Source of the DNA: Thermodesulfovibrionales bacterium
GTDB taxonomy: Bacteria > Nitrospirota > Thermodesulfovibrionia > Thermodesulfovibrionales > UBA1546
DNA length: 18,188 nucleotides
Assembly (NCBI GenBank): GCA_030018605.1
Contig: JASEHP010000016.1
Span: forward strand, 1-18,188
Reading direction: 5' to 3'
Shown piece after piece: positions 7,023-13,241 of the stretch; the first letter of the stretch is position 1; each line of letters opens with the position of its first letter. A program made the position numbers and the translations under genes. Under the pieces are notes generated by a model that was not told where the DNA came from, did not search any database, and saw only the letters and a program-made list of their open reading frames with translations.

Positions 7023-7379
7023 ATGGGAAAGACATTTACGCTGCTTTTATCAACATCTCCGTATTCGTATGAAAACACTGTAACTGCAGTTAGGATTGCG
7101 GAATCTGCCATGAGCAAAGGGCATACAGTTAATCTTATTGCATCCGGAGACGGGGTCTATTGTTTTCTGCAAAAGCAAAAGGCAAAGGGGATATTGAATG
7201 CCGAGGAAAAATTTGCGGAGCTCATCCAGAAAGGCTTGAAGGTTTATCTCTGAGGCGGGTGCGTGAATTTTCGCCGTGCTGCGAAAGATGATTATCTTGA
7301 GGGAACGGAAGTCGGGTCTCTTAAAGGGCTTTTTAAGACAATGGGAGAGAGCGATTTGTGGATTAATATTGGAGCATGA
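7023..7379 (+). CDS. DsrE-like sulfur-relay selenoprotein with UxxC motif
   Basis: A DsrE/TusD-fold carrier. ATG 7023 follows a strong AAGGAGG. The frame meets UGA at codon 77 (7251-7253) within KVYLUGGCVNFRR and continues to UGA at 7377-7379, giving 118 residues, the usual family length, ending in DLWINIGA as DsrE-like proteins commonly do. Stopping at codon 77 would remove the redox motif. In the paralogue at 9502 the aligned motif is CGTC, so Sec replaces the first Cys of a CxxC. Sec-containing DsrE-like proteins have been reported in bacteria. The likely job is carrying or reducing persulfide or selenopersulfide. It has its own promoter and palindromic operator. Confidence 0.92.
7268..7287 (+). 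promoter_or_regulatory. predicted bacterial SECIS hairpin of the dsrE-like gene
   Basis: TTTCGC (7269-7274) pairs perfectly with GCGAAA (7281-7286), extended by a T-G pair (7268/7287), closing loop CGTGCT (7275-7280). The loop starts 22 bases after the UGA with G in second place. This is the cleanest of the three SECIS candidates. Confidence 0.75.
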
Positions 7380-7389
7380 TTTTTTAAAA

Positions 7390-7440
7390 GCATCAAAGTA
7401 TCAAAGGGTCAAAGCTCTGATACTGTGAAGCTCTGACACT
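7390..7440. repeat. octad dyad repeat between relay genes
   Basis: The left half is three degenerate 8-mers ending in (A/G)TCAAAG. The right half, read as reverse complement, is GTGTCAGA, GCTTCACA, GTATCAGA. The halves are therefore inverted versions of the same octad run. It sits in the gap between the DsrE-like selenoprotein and the DsrF-like gene, just before the latter's AAGGGGG. Confidence 0.75.
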
Positions 7441-7456
7441 AATTAAGGGGGTTTTT

Positions 7457-7810
7457 ATGGAAAAGATTGCAATGATACTCAGGAAAGCGCCTTACGGCGA
7501 CATAAATGCGGCAGAGGCTGTCAGGCATGCAATGGGAGGCGCTGCAGATGAACTCGCCGTGAGTCTTATTTTGGTTGACGGCGGTGTTCTTCTTGCAAAA
7601 ATCGGGCAGGACGATACGGGAACGGGTTTTACAAACCTTGAAGGCGCATTAAAGGACTGTATTGATATGGGAGTTGAAGTCTATGCGGATAAACAATCAG
7701 TCAGGGAACAACATATCGAGGCGGGAGATATGGTTGAAGGCGTTAATATCACGAGCGGAGCAGAAATAGCAGGGATAGTTAAAGAAGCAAAAACAACGAT
7801 GATATTTTAA
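7457..7810 (+). CDS. DsrE/DsrF (TusC-like) sulfur-relay family protein lacking the redox cysteine
   Basis: A 117-residue protein of the DsrE/F/TusCD fold: MEKIAMILRKAPYGDINAAEAVRHAMG start, a hydrophobic strand LAVSLILVDGGVLLA, then DCIDMGVEVYADKQSVREQHI, where family members carry the sulfur-accepting motif. Aligned with its neighbours (VYLUGGC, IFACGTC) this protein has ADKQS, so the active Cys is absent; the only Cys (DC) is about eight residues earlier. Absence of the Cys is common in DsrF/TusC structural subunits, so a role as partner of the DsrE- and DsrH-like proteins in a hetero-oligomer is plausible. AAGGGGG is five bases before ATG 7457. Confidence 0.85.
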   Translation: MEKIAMILRKAPYGDINAAEAVRHAMGGAADELAVSLILVDGGVLLAKIGQDDTGTGFTNLEGALKDCIDMGVEVYADKQSVREQHIEAGDMVEGVNITSGAEIAGIVKEAKTTMIF

Positions 7811-7813
7811 TAA

Positions 7814-7899
7814 ACGTTAAGCGTTATGCGTGATGAGTAACGAGTTTAAAAAGAAGATTCTGTATCCTATTACGCATTACGTGTTACGCATCACGGAAC
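7814..7899. repeat. heptad dyad repeat between dsrF-like and dsrH-like genes
   Basis: The left arm (7814-7848) consists of degenerate 7-mers of the type GTTATGC, GTGATGA, GTAACGA. The right arm (7869-7897) is ATTACGC-type 7-mers whose reverse complements are GTGATGC, GTAACAC and GTAATGC. The two arms therefore form a long imperfect hairpin with a purine-rich centre, placed immediately before the GGAGG of the next gene. Confidence 0.8.
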
Positions 7900-7912
7900 T
7901 TTGGAGGTTAAC

Positions 7913-8194
7913 ATGCTTGTAATAGTAAAAAGCGGTCCTGACACAGTGGACGGGAAAAGAGGAGTGAAGCTTGCGCGGGATATGGCTGCTGACCTTTTCT
8001 TAATGCAGAACGGCGTTTATTTTGTACAGAAGGAAAGGCTTGAAGATTTTTGCGGGACAGCATACGTTCTTGAAGATGACCGGAGGCTAAGGGGAATAAG
8101 AGACGATGAACTCGGCAAAGGTGTAAAGAGAGCAGATTATGACAGCTTTGTTGACCTTATGACAGAAAACGATAAGGTAGCGGGAATGTTTTAA
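7913..8194 (+). CDS. DsrH/TusB-like sulfur-relay protein
   Basis: A 93-residue DsrH/TusB-family protein. It has the short N-terminal strand MLVIVKSGP, the ADLFLMQNGVYFVQ segment matching the family's LLIQDGVY, and the C-terminal DYDSFVDLMTENDKVAGMF typical of DsrH/TusB. A single Cys (FCGTAYVLEDD) lies in the central region. The ATG at 7913 with GGAGG five bases upstream is preferred over the TTG at 7901, which is part of the Shine-Dalgarno region. With the DsrE- and DsrF-like genes it completes a DsrEFH-type trio, although repeats separate the three genes. TusA, the usual partner, is not encoded in the window. Confidence 0.85.
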   Translation: MLVIVKSGPDTVDGKRGVKLARDMAADLFLMQNGVYFVQKERLEDFCGTAYVLEDDRRLRGIRDDELGKGVKRADYDSFVDLMTENDKVAGMF

Positions 8195-8195
8195 A

Positions 8196-8278
8196 GCGTG
8201 ATGCGTAATCCGTAACACGTGATGAGTATCAGGTATTTGAAACACGTCACGCATAATGCGTCACGCATTACGATGAGT
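8196..8278. repeat. heptad dyad repeat between dsrH-like and SQR-like genes
   Basis: The left arm (8196-8235) is tandem degenerate 7-mers GTGATGC, GTAATCC, GTAACAC, GTGATGA. The right arm (8243-8275) holds ACGCATA/ACGCATT-type 7-mers, whose reverse complements are GTAATGC- and GTGACGC-type words. The element fills the intergenic gap up to the GGGAGG of the next gene, as at 7814-7899. Confidence 0.8.
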
Positions 8279-8288
8279 GGGAGGTAAC

Positions 8289-9476
8289 ATGGCAAAAATT
8301 GTAATCTTAGGCGGCTCATTTGGCGGGCTAACAGCAGCCTTTGAACTGAAACGGTTGCTTGGCAAGGCGGGTGATATAACCCTTTTGAGCGATATGGGCA
8401 AGTTTGTATTTATCCCGTCGCTTCCGTGGCTTGCGATGGGCTGGAGAAAGCCTGAAGATATAACCCTGCCTCTAAGACCAATCCTTGAAAGAAGAGGCAT
8501 AAAGTTTATTCATGCAGAGGCAAAAGGCGTTGATGCTGATTCTGCAAAGGTTGTTACCGCATTAGGAGAGATACCTTATGATTATCTTGTTATTGCAACA
8601 GGTCCCTCTCTTGCCTTTGAAGAAGTTCCGGGCCTTGGTCCCGACAAAGGGCACACAGAATGCATTTTCACACTTGAGCAGGCAGAAAGAACAAATAAGG
8701 CATGGAACAGATTCCTTGAAGAGCCGGGTCCGATTGTTACAGGCTCTGTTCAGGGAGTGAGTTGTTTTGGCCCTCCCTATGAATATGCATTTGAGATGGA
8801 TTATGAACTCCGCAGGATGAAAATAAGGCATAAGGCGCCTATTGTCTTTGTAACCCCAGAGCCTTACATCGGGCATTTCGGGATAGGAGGACTTGGAAAC
8901 TCAAAGAGAATTATGGAAGATGAATTCGCAAAGCGGGATATAAAAGTTATAACAAATGCTGCTGTTGAAGAATTTGTCCCTGCTGAAGTGAGACTTAAGG
9001 ACGGTTCAAAGATACCGCATAAACTTGCAATGTTTGCACCTGCAATGAAAGGGGTGCCTGCGGTAGCGCATCTCGGAAATCCCAGAGGTTTTATCCCTGT
9101 TGACGGCAAATGCAGGCATACAAAACACAAAAACATTTTTGCTGCTGGTGTGGCAGTTGCAATAGCGCCGCCCGAGCAGACGCCTGTCCCGACAGGCGTT
9201 CCAAAGACAGGCTTTATGACGGTTAAGATGGCAAAGACTACTGCTTATAGCATAGCCGCGGAGATTGCAGGAAGCGCAGCGCCGGCATCTTATGAGATGG
9301 ATGTCCTGTGCCTTATGGACATGGGGGATACCGCAGCATTGATGAGGGCAAAGCCTTTGCTTCCGCCAAGACAGGAGTCTGAACTTAAGAGCGGAGTCAT
9401 CTATAAATGGTCAAAGGTTTTGTTTGAGAAATATTTTCTCTGGAAGATAAAACACGGACTTAGCAATTTACCATAG
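8289..9476 (+). CDS. sulfide:quinone oxidoreductase-like FAD flavoprotein
   Basis: A 395-residue flavoprotein of the SQR/FCSD group, which oxidises sulfide or persulfide and passes electrons to quinone at the membrane. VILGGSFGGLTAA (5-17) is the FAD dinucleotide fold, followed by VIATGP (101-106), SCFGPPYEYAF with Cys159, Cys125 in the HTECIF stretch, and the FAD-closing NIFAAGVAVAIAPPEQTPVPTGVPKTGF typical of SQR. Cys125 and Cys159 match in spacing two of the three SQR redox cysteines; a clear third at the KTGF position is not seen, so the exact type and substrate are uncertain. GGGAGG (8279-8284) supports ATG 8289. The DsrH-like gene lies upstream and a DsrE-like gene downstream. Confidence 0.88.
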   Translation: MAKIVILGGSFGGLTAAFELKRLLGKAGDITLLSDMGKFVFIPSLPWLAMGWRKPEDITLPLRPILERRGIKFIHAEAKGVDADSAKVVTALGEIPYDYLVIATGPSLAFEEVPGLGPDKGHTECIFTLEQAERTNKAWNRFLEEPGPIVTGSVQGVSCFGPPYEYAFEMDYELRRMKIRHKAPIVFVTPEPYIGHFGIGGLGNSKRIMEDEFAKRDIKVITNAAVEEFVPAEVRLKDGSKIPHKLAMFAPAMKGVPAVAHLGNPRGFIPVDGKCRHTKHKNIFAAGVAVAIAPPEQTPVPTGVPKTGFMTVKMAKTTAYSIAAEIAGSAAPASYEMDVLCLMDMGDTAALMRAKPLLPPRQESELKSGVIYKWSKVLFEKYFLWKIKHGLSNLP

Positions 9477-9501
9477 CATAAATTTAGTAATGGAGGAAGA
9501 G

Positions 9502-9822
9502 ATGAAAACAGGAATTATTATTTACTCAAATGATCCGGAGACTGCGTGGAATGCATTCAGGTATGGAAATTTTGCCATAAAGGAAGGCGATGAAGTAAAG
9601 GTTTTTTTGACAGGGAAAGGGGTTGAGGCAGAATCCATTGATACCGAAAAATTTTCAGTTACACAGCAGATGAAAGATTTTGTTAATGCCGGAGGCAGGA
9701 TATTTGCGTGCGGGACATGCCTTAAGGTCAGGAATGCTGTTGCAAGCGACATCTGCCCGTTATCTACAATGAAGGATATGCATGCAATTGTAAAAGAGAG
9801 CGATAGGATTTTGACGTTTTAG
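9502..9822 (+). CDS. DsrE-like protein with CxxC motif
   Basis: A 106-residue DsrE-family protein: MKTGIIIYSNDPETAWNAFRYGNFA start, DEVKVFLTGKGVEAE strand-loop, then GGRIFACGTCLKVRN with a CxxC near residues 73-76, and a C-terminal hydrophobic SDRILTF. GGAGG at 9492-9496 is five bases before ATG 9502, which is preferred to ATG 9490. It is the Cys counterpart of the selenoprotein at 7023: CGTC here, UGGC there. It probably relays sulfane sulfur with the neighbouring SQR-like enzyme. Confidence 0.9.
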   Translation: MKTGIIIYSNDPETAWNAFRYGNFAIKEGDEVKVFLTGKGVEAESIDTEKFSVTQQMKDFVNAGGRIFACGTCLKVRNAVASDICPLSTMKDMHAIVKESDRILTF

Positions 9823-9863
9823 TTTGCCGGCGCTAAATAAATTTTTTGTTTAGCAATTGCAAA
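9823..9863. repeat. 15-bp inverted repeat after the dsrE-like gene
   Basis: TTTGCCGGCGCTAAA (9823-9837) is mirrored by TTTAGCAATTGCAAA (9849-9863). Eleven of 15 positions pair and the four central bases differ. A T-rich stretch lies in the loop. It could fold as a weak hairpin between the relay genes and the RND gene, but it is not a classical terminator. Confidence 0.4.
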
Positions 9864-9898
9864 TCTTAGAATATTTGAAAGTCATACGAGGAGGAATT

Positions 9899-12250
9899 AT
9901 GCGAAAGTTTTCACTTGTTGAGTTTTCCGTCAATCATCCCAAACTGGTTGTGATCCTTTCAATAATTATTACGCTTGCCTTCATGACACAGTTTCCAAAG
10001 ATGAAGACAGACACCAATCCCAAACACATGCTCCCCGACACATCCGATGTAAGGGTATGGAATGATGAGGTTGACAAGACATTTACGCTCTATGAAGACA
10101 TGATAGTTTTAGGGATAGTGAACGAAAAAAGTGTTCTGAACAAAGAAACCCTCGGAAAGGTACAGAGAATAACAGATGAGATACTGAAGATCAAGGGCGT
10201 GGCAGCAAGAGATGTAAACAGCTTTCCGACTATCACAAATGTTACGGCAGAAAAGGGAACACTGAGGGTAGCTCCTCTTATGACCGAAGTTCCTAAAAAC
10301 GATAAAGAGATTGGACAACTAAGAAAAATGCTGCTGGAAAATCCTTTGTTTATCAACCGCATTATCTCTAAAGATGAAAAGACCACTGCCATATATGTCC
10401 CGCTTGAAAAGGGCGCAAACGGCAAAGAGGTGGCGGATAAAATCAGAGAGGCAGTAAAGAAAGAAAAAGGCGATGAGAAATACTACATTGCAGGCGACCC
10501 TGTAGCAAGGGATACCTTCGGCTCCGATATGTTCAAACTCATGGCGATCTTTGCCCCGATTGCAGGGATGATCATGCTTCTTGTCAGGTATCTTATGTTC
10601 AGAGATCTCTTTCTCTCTGTTGCGCTGATGATGGATGCAATGATGAGCATTGTCTGGAGCATGGGCCTGCTGATAGCTCTCGGGTTCCCTATTCACATAA
10701 TGAGCTCCATGGCGCCTGTATTTTTGATGGCCATAGCTACGGACAGCATACACATCTTTAATGAGTTTTATTTCCGCTATAAAGAAAAGAGAGACAAAAA
10801 GGCTGCGATAATTGAGACAATGAATGCTGTAGGCCGTCCTGTACGATACACAGCGCTGGCAACCGCAGCAGGCTTTGCCGTGCTTTTGTTCATGAACATT
10901 ATTCCTGTCAAGGTCTTTGGCGGGCTTATTGCGTTCGGCACCGTGATGTTAAGGATTTTAAGCTTCAGCTTTATCCCTGCAATGTTTATGTTTGTAAAAG
11001 AGGAAAAGTTAGATAAAGCTTCCGAGGGCGAAGACATTTCTTCCGGCAGGACATCACAATTCCTGAAAAACCTTGCCAGTCTCGGCGCTCATAAGCCCAA
11101 AACTGTTGTCTTTGCCGGTGTTGCGCTTTTTGTAATAGCTGTCTTCGGCATAAGCAAGACTGTGGTGAATAACAATATGGTGGATTGGTTCAAGGAGAAG
11201 AGCGACATCAGGGTCGCCGACAGCGTTATGAACAAAGCCCTCGGCGGCACATCACTCGGCTATATTGTAGCGACCTCTCAGGAAGAAAATTTCATAAAAA
11301 CACCGGAAGCTATGCGATACATAGATGGGCTCCAGAGGCATATCGAAAAACTTTCCGTTGTAGGGAAAACCACATCCGTTGTAGATTATGTCAAGAGGAT
11401 AAACCTTGTCCTCCATGACGATGACCCTAAATATGATTCTATTCCGGATTCAAAGGCGGCAATCGGGCAGTATCTGTTTCTGTTCAGCATGTCCGCAAAG
11501 CCTGCCGATCTGGACAATGTAATCGACGACTATCAGGCGGCGAAGGCAAATATATGGCTGCAGCTCAAGACATGGGACGCTCAGGCAATGCGCGATGTCA
11601 TTGCCGCAGTCAATGAATATAAAAAGGCAAACCCCATGCCAATGAATCTGAAACCGGCGGGCACGGCATACTTCAACCTTGTATGGAACGAGGAAGTCCT
11701 GTGGGATATGGTCATAGGTTTCACCATCGCACTCATCGTGGTGTTTGTAATCCTTCGCTTTAACTTCCATTCGTTCAGATGGGCCTTTGTGGGATATGTC
11801 CCTCTTGTGTTCACCATTATTCTCATCTACGGCGTCATCGGATTCATGGGCAAGGACTTTGACATGCCGATATCTGTCCTTTCCACGTTATCTTTGGGCA
11901 TGGCGGTTGACTTTGCAATTCATTTTATAAGCAGATTCAAACAAAAATTAACTGAAAGTTCGGAGTCTGGAGTTCGGAGTTCGGAGAAAAGTCAAAAACT
12001 CCCAACGCCTAACTCATCACTCATAACTGATGCTTTACTCTGGACTGCTGCAAGGCCCGGCAAGGGGATAATGCGCAATGCAGTGCTTTTTGCATCAGCG
12101 TTCTCTGTAATGCTCTTTGCGCCGCTGACGCCTTATATTACAGTGGGCGCCTTCATTGTGAGCATGATGCTGCTAAGCGCAGTAATGACAATAATCTATC
12201 TGCCTGCCCTCATTGTATTGATGAAGGGCTGGCTATTTAAGGAGGACTGA
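9899..12250 (+). CDS. RND superfamily (MMPL-type) exporter
   Basis: A 783-residue inner-membrane transporter of the COG1033/MMPL type. It has an N-terminal membrane anchor (KLVVILSIIITLAF), a large periplasmic domain, a first bundle of membrane helices containing ATDSIHIFNEFYFRYKEKR, a second periplasmic domain, and a second bundle with LSLGMAVDFAIHFISRFKQK. The duplicated D-(S/F)-x-I-H-x-(F/I) motifs are typical. GAGGAGG sits just upstream of ATG 9899. About 25 residues in the cytoplasmic loop after ISRFKQKL (around SSESGVRSSEKS) come from an in-frame repeat at 11957-12032. Exporters of this type often neighbour LolA-like and beta-barrel genes, as here; proposed cargoes are lipids or hydrophobic molecules, and the substrate is unknown. 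Confidence 0.9.
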   Translation: MRKFSLVEFSVNHPKLVVILSIIITLAFMTQFPKMKTDTNPKHMLPDTSDVRVWNDEVDKTFTLYEDMIVLGIVNEKSVLNKETLGKVQRITDEILKIKGVAARDVNSFPTITNVTAEKGTLRVAPLMTEVPKNDKEIGQLRKMLLENPLFINRIISKDEKTTAIYVPLEKGANGKEVADKIREAVKKEKGDEKYYIAGDPVARDTFGSDMFKLMAIFAPIAGMIMLLVRYLMFRDLFLSVALMMDAMMSIVWSMGLLIALGFPIHIMSSMAPVFLMAIATDSIHIFNEFYFRYKEKRDKKAAIIETMNAVGRPVRYTALATAAGFAVLLFMNIIPVKVFGGLIAFGTVMLRILSFSFIPAMFMFVKEEKLDKASEGEDISSGRTSQFLKNLASLGAHKPKTVVFAGVALFVIAVFGISKTVVNNNMVDWFKEKSDIRVADSVMNKALGGTSLGYIVATSQEENFIKTPEAMRYIDGLQRHIEKLSVVGKTTSVVDYVKRINLVLHDDDPKYDSIPDSKAAIGQYLFLFSMSAKPADLDNVIDDYQAAKANIWLQLKTWDAQAMRDVIAAVNEYKKANPMPMNLKPAGTAYFNLVWNEEVLWDMVIGFTIALIVVFVILRFNFHSFRWAFVGYVPLVFTIILIYGVIGFMGKDFDMPISVLSTLSLGMAVDFAIHFISRFKQKLTESSESGVRSSEKSQKLPTPNSSLITDALLWTAARPGKGIMRNAVLFASAFSVMLFAPLTPYITVGAFIVSMMLLSAVMTIIYLPALIVLMKGWLFKED
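11957..12032. repeat. heptad dyad repeat inside the RND gene
   Basis: The left arm is AGTTCGG-type 7-mers (11957-11987). The right arm (about 11997-12032) is ACTCATC/ACTCATA-type 7-mers whose reverse complements read AGTTATG, AGTGATG and AGTTAGG. The dyad shares the AGTTNNG unit with the dxs and guaA elements, but here it is read from the opposite strand, encoding a Ser-rich linker. The frame is intact. Confidence 0.85.
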
Positions 12251-12254
12251 AATA

Positions 12255-12653
12255 ATGTTTGCAAGAAGAGCGTTAACCCTGTTTCTCGTATTTACATTTT
12301 TATTGCCTGTGACTGCTTTTTCAGGCAGGCTTTCAGAGTCAGAAGAACTGGATAAGGTGATAAAAAAGATTAATGAACGCCAGTCAAGAAACCTCAAAAT
12401 GTTTGAGAAGAAAACCAAGGCGTATTTTTTTGAAACTCAAAAGCCCGAAACAATCGGGTCCCTGCTTAAGGAATTTTCGCCCGGAGATGCGGTTACGATA
12501 ATTGTTATATCCAATCTCTCAAAGAAACCTTATAAGGACATTGTAACAATGAGAAAATCAGGAAAGGGGTGGCAGGCTATAGCAGAACAGCTTGGCGTAA
12601 AACTTAAAAATGTGCTTAAGGATGTGAAGGATTTCAGAAGCGGGATAGGCTGA
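12255..12653 (+). CDS. small exported protein of unknown function
   Basis: A 132-residue protein with a clear signal peptide (MFARRALTLFLVFTFLLPVTAFSG). The mature part is basic and helical: SEELDKVIKKINERQSRNLKMFEKKTKAYF, then a C-terminal stretch resembling a helix-turn segment (KDIVTMRKSGKGWQAIAEQL, GVKLKNV) seen in uncharacterised periplasmic proteins of sulfur- and metal-reducing bacteria. AAGGAGG overlaps the end of the RND gene and lies about ten bases before the ATG, so it is co-translated with the exporter. I do not recognise a function. No cysteines are present, so a direct sulfur-carrier role is unlikely. Confidence 0.8.
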   Translation: MFARRALTLFLVFTFLLPVTAFSGRLSESEELDKVIKKINERQSRNLKMFEKKTKAYFFETQKPETIGSLLKEFSPGDAVTIIVISNLSKKPYKDIVTMRKSGKGWQAIAEQLGVKLKNVLKDVKDFRSGIG

Positions 12654-12689
12654 GACTAAATCACTCGGGGGCGTGCCCCTTATAACAAA

Positions 12690-12723
12690 GTTGTGAGTTT
12701 TGAAGTTATGAGTTATGAGTTAA
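12690..12723. repeat. single-arm heptad repeat before the rhodanese gene
   Basis: AGTTATG-type 7-mers in tandem, the same word as in the right arm of the RND-internal element (reverse complement), running into an A-rich tract and the AGGAAGG of the rhodanese gene. No opposing arm is obvious. Confidence 0.65.
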
Positions 12724-12740
12724 AAAAAAGAGGAAGGACG

Positions 12741-13238
12741 ATGAAAGGTTTTTTTAGAGTTTTGATTGTGTTAGCCATTACAATTGCAGTGTTGCTGCTT
12801 GTTTTTGCGCAGGATGACATTGCAAAAAGAATGAGTGAGGTGCTGATAAAGGGATTAGAGGAAGGACACTGGCAGGTAACTTCAGACGAGGTTTATATGT
12901 GGATAAAGACCAAGCAGACAGACTTCTTGGTTGTGGATGTAAGGCCTAATCCGTCTGAATATAAGGAAGGTCATATTCCGGGGGCGATACACATATCCTA
13001 TAACGAGATTCTGAAGCCCGAAAACTTGGGAAAACTTCCAAAAGATAAAAAGATAATTCTCGTATGCGTTACGGGACAGGTGCAGAATCTTCCAGTTGTA
13101 TCGCTGAGGGTGCTTGGCTATGATGCATATACGATGGCTTTCGGGCATGCATCGTGGATTAAAAATTATCGCGCTGGCGAGGCTATGAAAAAGGCAATTG
13201 AGAAGGCAGCAACAAAGAACTATCCGGTGGAGAAATAG
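12741..13238 (+). CDS. membrane-anchored rhodanese-domain protein
   Basis: A 165-residue single rhodanese domain behind an N-terminal membrane anchor or uncleaved signal (FFRVLIVLAITIAVLLLVFA, residues 4-23). FLVVDVRPNPSEYKEGHIPGA and the active loop ILVCVTGQVQN with Cys109 are diagnostic; the C-x-x-G-Q loop resembles PspE-like rhodaneses. The domain therefore faces the periplasm and probably carries persulfide on Cys109. The start is ATG 12741 with AGGAAGG (12731-12737); earlier in-frame starts fall inside the repeat. The YeeE/YedE gene starts four bases after its stop, so the rhodanese may feed or receive sulfur at that permease. Confidence 0.9.
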   Translation: MKGFFRVLIVLAITIAVLLLVFAQDDIAKRMSEVLIKGLEEGHWQVTSDEVYMWIKTKQTDFLVVDVRPNPSEYKEGHIPGAIHISYNEILKPENLGKLPKDKKIILVCVTGQVQNLPVVSLRVLGYDAYTMAFGHASWIKNYRAGEAMKKAIEKAATKNYPVEK

Positions 13239-13241
13239 CAT

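Noticed and set aside
5123..7379. UGA read as a sense codon through an alternative genetic code
   Set aside because: ispA, dxs, the RND exporter, the YeeE/YedE permease and the LolA-like gene all end in UGA at the expected family length, and other genes have no internal UGA.
7814..8278. CRISPR-like array
   Set aside because: The 7-base units are degenerate, contiguous and arranged as inverted arms, without uniform repeats or spacers; no cas genes are nearby.
12636..12658. UGA at the end of the small exported protein as another Sec codon
   Set aside because: A UAA follows one codon later and no conserved sequence continues.
12667..12679. GGGGGCGTGCCCC hairpin after the small exported protein
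   Set aside because: The stem is only about four pairs with a minimal loop and no T tract, so I cannot call it a terminator.
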